From contig JARFJB010001987.1 of assembly GCA_036346205.1 (NCBI GenBank), forward strand, positions 4,710,501 to 4,774,500: a stretch of DNA of 64,000 bases, in the 5' to 3' direction. The notes beneath the pieces are model-generated. The model searched no databases. It was not told the DNA's origin and saw only the letters and a list, made by a program, of their open reading frames with translations. The DNA is from Vesta saturnalis (taxonomy: Eukaryota; Arthropoda; Insecta; Coleoptera; Lampyridae). Below, piece after piece: positions 39,601-50,840 of the stretch. The number at the start of each line of letters is the position of its first letter. Within the stretch, counting starts at the first letter, position 1. The translations under genes and the position numbers were made by a program.

Positions 39601-40277
39601 ATACAAGTGAAACATTACTGAAATTTATTACGTATCGCTAAATGTCAAGAACATTTTTGGAAAGTGGCAAATTGTTGCGTTTCGTAAAGTGGCAAAGAGA
39701 GTTACATAAACAAACACAACGACATCTCGTCAAAATCTAATTATCGATATGGAGTGCAATTTTTTTAATAACCTCAACTTTCTTACTCACAATTGGAATT
39801 TAAACATTACCTTTTATAAATTACAATGTTTTATTACATAATAACGCTAAACGCATACACACCGTTATGTAGAAACCAGGAAATTACAATTAAATTTCAT
39901 TCACAATCTGTAATATAAATTCAAAACCTAACAATGAGTAAAATTAGGCCAATTCATTTTATATTAAAGGTATTAAGAGTATGCAATAGTAAAGAAGTTG
40001 GCCTTGTTTATTTGCAATTACACAACTTATACTGCAGTAATAAACTCAATGAGAATTTTTTACAGGGTACCTTATTTATTTAAACTATTTCATAAGGAAG
40101 TAGATATATCCCGGCAATAATTCAATTGAAAAGCTTTAATAACCTTGATGACCCACATTTATTATTTTCTCTGATCCGGAGCGAAAATTTTTCATCTTTA
40201 TATTTAGATAAATCTTACTACCCCATTTAATTAAATAAGAAAAATATTATGCAATGAAACTGAAATCGTGCACATTT

Positions 40278-40322
<45 letters not shown>

Positions 40323-41712
40323 TATTTACATCACGACTATGTGAATTTGGATTGTTACTGTTACAAGCATATAATTTAATGTCAATTAACGTAACTTACC
40401 TTCTGCAGTAGTAATTAGCCAATGGTGTAAAAACACCGAAATAATAATAATAACTTGATGACAATACACCATTGTTAATATCTTTTATAACACATCACAA
40501 ATTTTTAAAACATAATTTTCACAATATTGTTAAAAAATCGCGTACACTATTAAATAATAATTATTATGATTCCGGTGCATCGACTTAACGTACACGCAAC
40601 GCGTATTGAACTGAAAGCTCACGTGGAAAAACCTTTCACAAATCCGACTACTATCGGACTGGAACCGGAGTTGAAGTAGTAGAGCCTGCTGCTCCGGGAG
40701 AACGTAATGTAAATGAAGAAGGAGATTGCGCGATCTGCACTTGCTCAATCCTGCTGAAATCCTGAAACCGTTGTTTCTAGATTAAGGTGTTAATAAGTAG
40801 CTACAAATTTCCGATGAATTGTCCAGGATTATTCCTTACAAATTATATACACCCTATTTGAATTGTTTTTTAATGATACGAATAATTTTACTTACATGAC
40901 CTACTTATAAAAAATTTGTCCGAAAATTTGAGAAATAATCCCGCAGGCAACACTGCTATTAAACAAATAAATCAAAATTGATTTTGTTATGTAAAAGTAA
41001 AATAAAAAATTGGAATATTGCTGAAGGAAATGCGTTATTAAAGGAAAGTGTGTTTTTGTACCCCTTGTAGGGTCTCATATTTCATACTCTAGTGATAATT
41101 GTGCTCAAAATATCTGGTATAGTGCGCATTTTCAGATTTTCTAATTGTAAATTTATCCCAGTAAAGCAAGTTAAGCCAATAGATAAAGTAAATTTTTGTT
41201 GTAAATTTCGACTTTTAATTGAATTCCGTGTTTGTGCATTAATAAGCAAAATAATTAATACGTAAAAACATTTTATTACTAAGATTACACACGTGTGAAT
41301 AAATTTTTTCCAATTCCTATTAATGAATTGGTCATTTTGCATGTCAAATCTCATTATGAAAACGATGAATAAAATGTTTACAGTAAGACTTTTAGTCACA
41401 CTGCCATTGACAACTTGAATAAAGTAAAATAAAATAAAATGGCCGTTACTTTTGAAATATTCGTTGCTATGGACGACTTGTCTATAAACAGGTGACACTT
41501 TACGCAATTTTTCAATTTGCCGATTTAGCAATTCAAACGTGTTTGCAATAGCAAATAAACCGGAAAAAACACAAGATGTTCTTAATTAAGCTGCTGCTGC
41601 AGTATTCAATTTATTACCTGAAAAATCAAAATTAGTTGCATGAGTGAGTAGAAGAGGGGCACCTTCCGCCATCTAGGATTTTCTGGGGAAAACCCACCTT
41701 TCACTTTTTATA
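39601..41712. other. mostly featureless; (ATT)n and a possible exon-like patch
   Basis: An (ATT)n run lies at 40279-40322. A GC-richer patch at 40580-40760 and a minus-strand donor-like AAG/GTAAG at about 40396-40404 could belong to a host exon, but neither a convincing frame nor a partner exon is seen. The minus frame 41082-41531 (149 codons) shows no recognisable domain. Confidence 0.4.
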
Positions 41713-41965
41713 CGCCCACGTGAGGGACCGTATTTTCCACCCCTATGGTTTCTTTTCGGAGGCCTTTTTCAACACCTAATTATTTTTGTTTTTACACACC
41801 CACGTATGAGACCGTATTTTTCACCCCTATGGTTTCCTTTCGAAGGCCCTTTTCATCCCTAATTATTTTGTTTTTCTTACTCGCCCACGTGTAGGACACG
41901 TTTTTTCACCCCTATTTTATGGCCGCCCACGTGTGAGCTGATATTTTCTACCCCTATGGTTTCTT
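41713..41965 (+). repeat. ~85-bp tandem repeat with CACGTG cores
   Basis: GCCCACGTG-like cores at about 41714, 41798 (CCCACGTATG), 41882 and 41924, each followed by a pyrimidine-rich CACCCCTATGGTTTC-type block. The first three units are spaced 84-85 bp; the last spacing is half that. Confidence 0.8.
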
Positions 41966-41974
41966 GCTTGCGGC

Positions 41975-42013
41975 TGCAAGCTGCTGTCTTAGGAGAAAAT
42001 ACCTCAGCCATAA
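41975..42013 (-). pseudogene. fragment like the start of the Harbinger-type ORF
   Basis: On the minus strand from 42013 a frame opens MAEVFSPKT, matching MVEVFSPKT at the start of the transposase frame at 63993, with a similar CTC-TTTT run before each ATG. Similarity ends after about 30 bases. Confidence 0.45.
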
Positions 42014-42245
42014 AAAAGGAGTTTAGATTTATAAACAGGAAAGATATTAGAGTGTGGTTAGGTCAATACTTCAAACTTCCCTCGAAGATAACCGATTCTA
42101 CCCGAACATTGACGAGCGCGTCAGCGCACATGACCCTAGGCTAGCAGCGTTCTCGTTTCTCGTGTTTCGCTCTTTAAAGTGTAACTGTCATCGAGTGAGC
42201 ATTATTATGGGCCAACATCAGCGGACATTAGAGATTTTACTGACT

Positions 42246-42340
42246 TGTTAATAAACTATTACAACATAACCGTTCAAGATAATGATGGAAACGATGACGT
42301 GGATGAACTGAATGTATCTCACATCCAAGGTGATGGTGAT
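42246..42340 (+). repeat. exon-like block, first copy
   Basis: Encodes in one frame YNITVQDNDG...LNVSHIQGDGDD, followed by an acidic/basic low-complexity tail to 42461. A second, shorter copy at 43826-43905 reads YNITVQDEDDEVNVSQI. Not recognised. Confidence 0.5.
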
Positions 42341-42597
42341 GATTCACAGAAGAGGAAGAAGAGCTATGAGGTAGAGGAGAAGGACGAATCACAAAACCAT
42401 GATGATGATGGCGACGAATCACGGTTCAAGAAGAAGAAGAAGACCGATAAAGGTTGTTATTAAATAAAAATGATGTATTGTTGTTTATAATAATAATAAT
42501 ATGCTTTCAAACGCTAAGCTATCCATCAATTTTGTTAATAATCTTGGTTTTCGTAACGGTGCTCCCCGTCTTGATTCATGTTTGCAGCTTTACGACT

Positions 42598-43412
42598 TTT
42601 CGCGTTAGCGTGTTTTTCGCTGGCGTGTTTACCCCATATGCCCTCCGCATCCCCCCGGCCATCCGATGACGACCCAGCATGACTCCGGCCAACGATTTAA
42701 TTAATCACACTTCACACCACACGAACCCACACGCACACTTAAACCCAACCACACCGTATTGAAAATTCTAATTCACATTCAATAAATCTAAACATCTTTT
42801 TTTTCTTTTTTTTTATTACCAAAATTACCGCACTTCATGATTGTACACAATACAATAACAAAAAACAGCGCAACGCCAACAACAAGGGAATGACCAGGGC
42901 TGAAGAGGAGAAGGACTCGTGAACAGTCCACGATAAGATACATAAAAGCTAAAATAAGTAATTACTAACCATAAGCATGAGCATACTAACAAAAAAAAAA
43001 AAAAAAAAGCTGGCGTGTTTCCGTATTTGCGTGTTTTCGTTTTACGTGTTTTAACGTTAGCGTGTTTTCGTGTTTTCGTGCATCTTTTTGTGTTGGCCTG
43101 TTTTCGTGTTTGTATGTTTTCGCGTTTGCGTGTTTTCGTGTTTGTATGTTTTCGCGTTTGCGTATTTTCGTGTTAGCGTGTTTTCGTGATAGCGTTTTTT
43201 CGTTTGTGTGTTTTCGTGTTTGCGTGTTATTGCGTTAGCGTGTTTTCGATTGTGTGTTTTAGTATTTGCGTGTTTTCGTGTTAGCGTGTTTTCGTTTGTG
43301 TGTTTTCGTTTGTGTGTTTTAGTATTTGCGTGTTTTCGTGTTTGCGTGTTTCTGCGTTAGCGTGTTTTCGTATTTGCGTGTTTTTGCGTTAATGTGTTTT
43401 CGTGTTTTCGTG
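42598..43412 (+). repeat. GTGTTTTCGTGTTWGC minisatellite, split by an insertion
   Basis: Roughly 16-bp units alternating GTGTTTTC and GTGTTTGC/GTGTTAGC run from 43009 to 43412; two units also lie upstream at 42598-42630. The intervening 378 bp is a retroposon. Confidence 0.85.
42631..43008 (+). mobile_element. poly(A)-tailed retroposon with 12-bp target-site duplication
   Basis: A 378-bp insert ending in 18 A residues (42991-43008), flanked on both sides by GCTGGCGTGTTT (42619-42630 and 43009-43020). Neighbouring minisatellite units read GTTAGCGTGTTT or TTTGCGTGTTT, so the exact duplicate is best explained by target-primed reverse transcription. No RNA polymerase III boxes or frame recognised; it may be a SINE or a 5'-truncated LINE 3' end. 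Confidence 0.85.
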
Positions 43413-44014
43413 CTAAAACAATGATAGTCGGTTGTTTGTAATTGCAGGCAATATTGTGTTGACTAAAACCCATAATTGGAAACTCTGCTTGGTATGTCCA
43501 GTCAGTGGAGCTATGTTTAGTTAGCTTTTTGATAGACGTATTTATGATAAGGTCAGGCTTGCATGTAAAATAATATAGAGGTGAAACTAGCTAGTTAACG
43601 TGTTTTACTGCTACACGCATCATAATATTGAAGATTCTGTTTATGTATTAGAAAGCGTACTACAGTCTCGAAACAGAATGCAGATAAAATTGAAAATTGA
43701 ACGAACTGAAAGATTTGAAGAGAGTGCAGCATTTCCAGAGCCGTGCTGAAACCAGCTAATTTAGGTATAACCTCATGTCCATATAATAATAGTGTCTGAT
43801 AAAACTGTTAGGTGTTATTAGCTGCTTCATAAGTTGTTACAATATAACCGTTCAAGATGAAGACGATGAGGTGAACGTATCTCAAATTCTCGATGATGGC
43901 GAAGCTCTCTATTAAATTTCAAATAAATTAGATTACGTCACTCTTATTTCAGACTAGAAATTTTAAGTCGTTTAGTTAACATTGCCATTAATCTCAACTG
44001 GTAAAAAGTACATA
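43413..44014. other. no gene; second exon-like block copy
   Basis: Contains the second copy (43826-43905) of the 42246 block, with the same TTACAA.ATAACCGTTCAAGAT landmark. Otherwise nothing recognised. Confidence 0.45.
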
Positions 44015-44019
44015 TGTGT

Positions 44020-44066
<47 letters not shown>

Positions 44067-44088
44067 GTGTGTGTGTGTGTGTGTGTGT
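44015..44088. repeat. (GT)n microsatellite
   Basis: About 36 GT repeats with one slip. An (AT)n run follows at 44328-44361. Confidence 0.97.
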
Positions 44089-44324
44089 TTTTTTAAAATA
44101 TTTGTAAGTGTTTTGAATGTAAATTTTATAAGTGCAACATAATTGCTAACTACGAGTAGCAGTAATCAGGTTTTGTGTATTACCTTCTAAATTAGTTAAT
44201 GATCGGAATGTAATAGCCAGTTTATATCCAACTATTCCCAAAGCGTGTTTAGTGAGACCACATGTGGACACTTATAAAAAATATTTCAGTTCAACATATG
44301 GTTATCATTATTAGAACAACTGAA

Positions 44325-44363
<39 letters not shown>

Positions 44364-44616
44364 TTTTTACTTGATATTGCTAACAAAAATGTCGATAAAG
44401 ATTTTTAAAATGTATTATTACTGTTATAGGATGACGTCATAAGATCAGCTCTACAAATAGTTGGTACGTATTCCTGGATTTTAAACTTGTAGTTATTGTT
44501 AATTCGCGTATAATAATAAAACCATTAAAACCTTTTGCCTTTTATTTCCATTATATCAGATTGATATTCTTAAAAACATGTTAATTTAATTTAACTCTAT
44601 GTTATACAGGGTTAGT

Positions 44617-45256
44617 CACGCTCAACGGGACGGAATCTAGCGGTAAAACGGTAAATGATAACAAAAAATCGTTTGACACAAGTATGTAGGTCTATTTGGT
44701 CTACAAATTAAAATTAGTGTGGAATATACAGGGTTACTCAAAAAAAAGTTACATGTCAAAGTTATGTTTTTTTAAATGGATCACCCTGTATTTTATTACT
44801 TTTTTGAATCCTACTTTAAAAAATAATATGTATTTATTCAAGTAACCCTATATCTAAGTTTGATAGTTTTCGAGTTATTCAATTGTTTCTAAAATGTAGA
44901 GTAATTGAAAAAATTAATTACAACTTAACAGAAATTTTTAATTAATTTGCTTTTAGATTTCGATTCTACACTTCTTGGACTGTCTATCAGAATAATTACA
45001 ATAGTAAAATAATATACAGGGTGTTCCTAACTTCAACTTTGATTTTCTCCAAGTATTTGGTGCTATTACTATGTTATTTTAAATGGAACACCCTGTATTT
45101 TATTTCTTTATGAGAAGGGAAATTTAATACTCTTTCAAACTATCCCAATTTTCAGTATTTTCCGAGATATTTCCATTATTTTACCAGTATGCATAAATAT
45201 TGATGGTTTTATAGTAAATACTGGCAAGATGGCCTTGAAATATAAAACAAATAAAT
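44617..45256 (+). repeat. left long TIR with internal TACAGGGT...ACCCTGTA modules
   Basis: Within the arm, one module spans about 44727-44793 and another about 45015-45095, each with inverted CAGGGT ends. The mirror arm at 46965-47627 carries the same modules. Confidence 0.85.
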
Positions 45257-45345
45257 TGACAATATTATAATTTTACAAACTAAACAATAAAACGAATAAC
45301 AATTAACATAATTACAACATTAAAAATCACTCTACTAAACTCATT

Positions 45346-46446
45346 TTATAATAAATGTTCAATGTGATGTCCATTTTGTTGAATACACAGCATTATCCTC
45401 TTTTCAAATGAGCGTTTCACATTATTTAGCATTTGGGGTGTGATTGTCGCGAATGCTTCTCTAATGCGTATTTTCATGTTTTCAGAGGTAGTTGGAGCAA
45501 TGTGGTACACAAGAGTTTTGATGTATCCCCAGAAAAAAAAGTCCATTGTTGTTAAGTCGGGAGACCTAGCAGGCCAATTGCTAGGACTTCCTCGACCTAC
45601 CCACATATCTTCAAATGTCCGGTCTAAATATTCCCTCACATTCCTTGAAAAATGTGCTGGCGCACCATCTAATTGTAGCCACATTTTTTGCCTCACATCT
45701 AAAGGAATATCTTCTAGGAGAGTCCAAAATTCGTTTTCCAAAAATCTTAAAAATTCTCTTCCATTCAAATGGCCATTAAAAAAATATGGCCCTACTACAT
45801 GTTCTCCTATTAGTCCCCGTATACGTTTAGGGACCAACGATTTTGTCGATCTATTGTTTTAAATTGATGAGGATTCTCAGTGGCGTAATAGTGAAAATTA
45901 TGCCTATTAACCAGTCCATTATTGTGAAATGTAGCTTCGTCAGTGAATAACAAATTATCATAAAAATATTGATCTTCTGCCGTATGGTCGAGAAACCATA
46001 GACAAAATTCCAGTCTACGTTGAAAATCCACTCCATACAAATGCTGATGCATTTGTATATGATACGGATGATAGTTATGTTTTCTTATTATTCTACTTAC
46101 GCTGGATTGACTTATATTGAGTTCTCGAGAAATAATTGTAGAAGTGTTATTGCGATTTTCAATTACAGATTGCAAAACTGCTAGTTGTAAATCTTCATTT
46201 TCCGTTACGGGCTTTGGCTATTTCTCGTGTTTTATATTCAACGCTGCCAGTTTCAATAAATCGGTTTAAAAGTCTCTCAAACACTTCTTTACGAGGATGG
46301 TCTTTTTGAGGATATCTTTCAGCATAAACACGTGATGCTAATAAGCAATTTTGAAAACATTCACCTAATATAAAAATCATATTTACTCGATCTTCAATTG
46401 GGTATTCTTTAATTGTATTAATTATGTTAAATTGTAAAATCAACAC
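45346..46446 (-). pseudogene. mariner-like DDE transposase with two frameshifts
   Basis: Three frames together cover a DUF4817-type transposase related to the one at 12450. Part 1 (46446-46210) has DRVNMIFILGECF...YAERYPQKDHPRKEVF. A one-base insertion near 46210 leads to part 2, with VTENEDLQLAVLQ, NISQSSVSRIIRKH, DFQRRLEFC and LLFTDEATFHNNG (first Asp). A one-base loss near 45822 leads to part 3, with IGEHVVGPYFF, WLQLDGAPAHFS (second Asp), NWPARSPDLTTMDFFFWG (third Asp) and the end HHIEHLL. All three catalytic aspartates remain, 36 residues separating the last two. Confidence 0.88.
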
Positions 46447-46964
46447 TAAATAAGTTTTTACTATCTGACATAAGAAAATGTTTTATTTGTTAATTTTCTC
46501 AAAGCCTACTTAGAGTTTATCATAAAATCTTCAACATTTACGCATACTGATAAAATAATGCAAATAATTTGGAAATAAAGAAAATTCGGATAGGAAAATA
46601 ATATTAAATTTTCGTTTTCATGCAGGGATAAAATACAGGGTGTTCCATTTAATAATAACACTAAAAACTTGATGCACATCAAAGTTAAAGTTTGGAACAT
46701 ACAATTTTACTTATTTTATTAGAAAGTTCAAGGAGCGAATTACTCAAAAAGTCTGTATTAAATTGCAATTAACTTTTTTTGTTACACTACAGTTTTAGAA
46801 AAAATTGAATAATTCGTAAAGTATGAAATTTGAGTATACGGTGACCTAAATAAATACGTTAGTTTTTTAAGGACAATTAAAAAATGTAACAAAGTTCAGG
46901 GGGATTCATTTAAAAAAATACTTCTTTAATATGTAAATTTTCAAATTATAAATTTTAAATTTAT

Positions 46965-47627
46965 TTTCTTTTGTATTCCAAGGCTATCTTGTCAGTATTT
47001 GCTATAAAACCATCAATATTTATGCATACGGGTAAAATAATGGAAATATCTCGGAAAATATTGAAAATTGGGATAGAGAACCTTATATCAGTTTAAAAGA
47101 GCATTAAATATCCCTTCTCAGGAAGGAATAAAATACAAGGTGTTCCATTTAAGATAACAAAGTAATAGCACCAAATACTTGGAGAAAATCAAAGTTGAAG
47201 TTAGGAACACCCTGCATATTATTTTACTATTGTAATTATTCTGATATACAGTCCAAGAAGTGTAGAATCGAAATCTAAAAGCAAATTAATTAAAAAAATT
47301 CTGTTAAGTTGTAATTAATTTTTTTCAATTACTCTACATTTTTAGAAACAATTGAATAACTCGAAAACTATCAAACTTAGATATAGGGTTACTTGAATAA
47401 ATACATATTATTTTTTAAAGTAGGATTCAAAAAAGTAATAAAATACAGGGTGATCCATTTAAAAAAACATAACTTTGATATGTAACTTTTTTTTGAGTAA
47501 CCCTGTATATTCCACACTAATTTTAATTTGTAGACCAAATAGACCTACATACTTGTGTCAAACGATTTTTTGATATCATTTACCGTTTTACCGCTAGATT
47601 CCGTCCCGTTGAGCGTGACTAACCCTG
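46965..47627 (-). repeat. right long TIR
   Basis: Inverted copy of 44617-45256 with scattered substitutions and small indels; ends ACTAACCCTG then TA. Confidence 0.88.
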
Positions 47628-48000
47628 TATATAAGCAATTATTCCTTTCCAGTCTTTTTAATGAAGCTTTTCTAACAGTTAACGAACACGTTTTTATAAA
47701 ACAAATTTGTGTGTATGTAATCGAACATGCAAATAAATCAGATACAGTTTTCCGACTTTATAGGTGGTGCCTGTTTAGAAAGAGAGAATCTGCCTATACA
47801 TAAAGCATCATTGCATTAGGGTAGAAATTATTTATCATTTCACGTCATATTTAATTAGACTTTAATGTATTCAGTTTTGAACTGTAATCTGGTTTCCGCA
47901 AACTGTAAGATATAATTCCGGTTGATTGATTGAGATTGATCTGATTGATTTGATCAAGCATGATTTGTTTAAGATTGATTGATTAATTCATTAATTGATT

Positions 48001-48112
<112 letters not shown>

Positions 48113-48645
48113 TGAGCAAGAGCCGAAAGAGTGAGAGGGAGAGGGAGAAACAAGAAAGAGCAAGAGAGAGGTGTGCACTATCATCTTCTATTATGGAAAA
48201 TGCCCATCAGTCTATACGCCACTAGATGGCACTAAAATCAATTTTAACTCAAAGGGCCCAGGGCGCAGACCCTGATACAAGTCCTGTCTTACAAGGCTAG
48301 GGTCTCCTTATTAGAATACAATTTTGTATGACGTGGCCAAGGCCTACAGCTGTAAGATAAAGTTAGAACCGCATACAATTGCACCAAGGGGGCCACGATA
48401 GGGGCTAAGCTCTACACTTGTCTTATAAGGGCTACCAAATATTCCTGTTAGGGGAAGGAGAGGGAAAACTTTTTTTTAAATTTGATCAAAACTTATGAGT
48501 TCTTATGCTCTATAATCTAAATTACAAATAGTGTTTGTTTATGGTAAGTTTTTAGGCGTCCCATGTAAATATAATAGTGTCCAAAAAATCTATTTAATTC
48601 TGTGTTTTACTTCGGTATTTAAAAGTACATAGTTAATAAAATGAT
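48113..48645. other. non-coding; possible hAT 3' terminus
   Basis: GC-richer block at 48230-48440 with CAGGGCGCAGACCCTG at 48258, which begins as hAT ends often do (CAGRG). As it lies just beyond the 3' end of the hAT pseudogene it may be its TIR, but I found no matching partner beyond 50330. A CCACTAGATGGC at 48219-48230 fits the CTCF core by sequence only. Confidence 0.3.
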
Positions 48646-48649
48646 GAGC

Positions 48650-50330
48650 GAAACGTTACTCTTGTATATTTTTCCATTGAATGCGCCATTTTTAAAATAG
48701 CTTGACGATCTTGGAGATACTTAAAAAATTCAAGGCAATTCAATTCAAAGTTATGTTTTATCATTAAAAGTCCTTTTAGAGTTCTTACAGTAAGGCTAGT
48801 TTTTTAGCTGGTCCGAATTTTACTTATATCAGAAAAATCCTTTCCGTGGCGTTTTGGTTTCCCGATAAATACATGTGATTTCCAACAATTTTTATATGTG
48901 TGGTATCTTCATCCTTGAAGTGGTTAAAAAGTTCGAACCATTGTTTGTCAATAGAAAAAAGAAGCTTCTTTCCACTCTTTTATTTTTTGACTGGTTGTAT
49001 ATTTTTAATGCACACAATTTCATTAAAGTTTCCGAATCATCTTCATGAATATCGGGGTGTTGTTTTTGAAAAACAGTTAATGAATTTCCAACATCTGATC
49101 ACAGAGGCTCTTTTTTTAGCAATACCCAACGAAATGCTTGCGAATCTTCAAAATGTTGTGTCCATTTATCCAAATATGCTTTACAGGTAGTATATAACAT
49201 GGTCGCTGACGTTTTAAGCTGAGTTACGGCTAAGTCTTTTGTTTCATTGACTGAAGGTACTAGCATAGTGTTAACTTGATTTGGCGAAAAGAACCATGTG
49301 TACTTCTACCATTGAAGATTTTTCAGATTTCACTTAAACCACACACTTATCAAATGTAGAAGCTTGTGAGCGAAGAAACCATAGTCAAACTTCAAAAACA
49401 TTTTTTAAAACTATTAAGAATCAATGTGGGACTTTTTTTGAGAGAGAAGGTAACTGTGTAACGGTATGAACATTTTTAATATTCTTTTTGTGGAAGACAA
49501 CAACGCTAACCATCTGGTTTTAGTGTATCCCAATAGTTTTTGGTATCCAACATTAACAAACTCACAAAATTCTTATAATTGGTCAAACCGAATAATATAA
49601 ATGTAGAAATAGCCATAGATTTCACAATAATTGCTTCAAGGTCTATAGGCAGACAATCTGCTAATGTTTGAATACAGTTCTGAAGTATATGAGTAGCACA
49701 ATTCATCTCAACTAAAACTCTTCTAAATAACTGCTGAACTTTATGCAAGAAGTTATTTTGGTCATGTCTTGCTGCTCCTCCAAAATTGCTATTTGTGTTG
49801 TCAGCGTACATTGCCATTACTTTTATTGTTAATTCGTACTTGTCAACCATTTTAATAATATATTCGGATATAATATCTGAAGTTTCACCTGGAGGATCTT
49901 GCACTTCCAAAAGTGTTACTTGAATACCTTCGCCTTTTACGAGTGTAGGACACATTGTTACGCTCCCGTAATTTGAACAATCGGTATAATTGTTACAGAA
50001 TTGACCGTTCCAACATCATTTTGTATGGAGCTTAATGATTCTTTTCGAAAATGTTACACACAATACTTTCAGATTGGGTTATAGCACATGCAAATTTTTG
50101 TTGGAAGTAACTTTTTATTAGCTTACTAGTGCAATTCATAGAACGAAAGGACTAATCGTGGATCACATTATGGTATAACCCAGTACATTAAATCACAGCA
50201 AGTTTATGTTCTTCATTTCCAAATGTATCCTTACGAAAAAAAGACGACACTTCGCTACTCATTGCAACATTTACCTTTCTTAACCGTTGAAATGTGTTGA
50301 GCAATATCCGACATATTCCACTATGTGCGG
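48650..50330 (-). pseudogene. hAT-family transposase, KIAA1586-like, decayed
   Basis: Read on the minus strand across frames. About 50320-50040 gives SFRSMNCTSKLIKSYFQQKFACAI, the conserved zinc-finger-side block; 49955-49506 is an open 149-codon piece with MYADNTNSNFGGAARHDQNN (second catalytic region), ATHILQNC, ADCLPIDLEAIIVKS; about 49190-48900 gives KWTQHFEDSQAFRWV; about 48850-48650 gives NATERIFSD in place of the usual NA-ERVFS, then LKGLLMIKHNFELNC, the dimerisation tail. Stops and frameshifts interrupt all but the central piece. Confidence 0.75.
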
Positions 50331-50399
50331 TTGAAAACTGTGCACATTTTAAGTACGTTACATTACTATCTGAGGTTGTTTCATTTCATTTTTTCATTT

Positions 50400-50840
50400 C
50401 TTTTGGTTTGTTAGAAGGTCTTATGTTGTTCAACACCATATATTTTAAGATAATGATGGAACCTATTTTTTAATATGTTCATAAAATAAGCAACATTCTA
50501 AAAACAAAAACAATAAGCTATGCTAGATGAACGTTTAAAACTTCCGATAAATTCTAACAGACATATAGATGCTAACGTAAAAAATTCCAAAGCAGCCCGC
50601 TTCTAAAAAATACACATAACACAGTTTAAGCATTTTGAATTCTATTTAATTAATTTTTAGACTTAGTTTCCTTTGTATTATGAAACCTCATAAGTAAAAT
50701 TAAATTTTCTTTAAAAAATGTATGTACACACTTTCCTATAAAGTTAATCGTTATTCAGATATTCAATAACTTCAAGCTATAACTTAAATTTTACCTTATG
50801 AATTTTTTTGCTAAATATGCATGTGACGTTCGTCTACAAA
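50400..50840 (+). repeat. CA-bearing dispersed repeat, 5' part only
   Basis: Colinear with 21735-22110: TTCATAA..AAGCAACATT, ACATATAGATGCTAA, TCATTTAATTAATTTT-like, CCTATAAAGTTA and a final TGTGACGTTCG. Ends before the CA position. Confidence 0.65.

Larger units (their letters stand above)
44617..47627 (-). mobile_element. Tc1/mariner-like transposon with ~640-bp terminal inverted repeats
   Basis: A 3.0-kb element flanked by TA (44615-44616 and 47628-47629). Ends read CAGGGTTAGTCACGCTCAAC inward. The inverted arms run about 44617-45256 and 46965-47627 and contain further small inverted modules beginning TACAGGGT and ending ACCCTGTA. Between the arms is a broken transposase on the minus strand, plus another module-like stretch near 46636-46700. 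Confidence 0.9.

Noticed and set aside
48219..48230. CCACTAGATGGC as a CTCF site
   Set aside because: A 12-base match is expected by chance at this scale and there is no supporting context.
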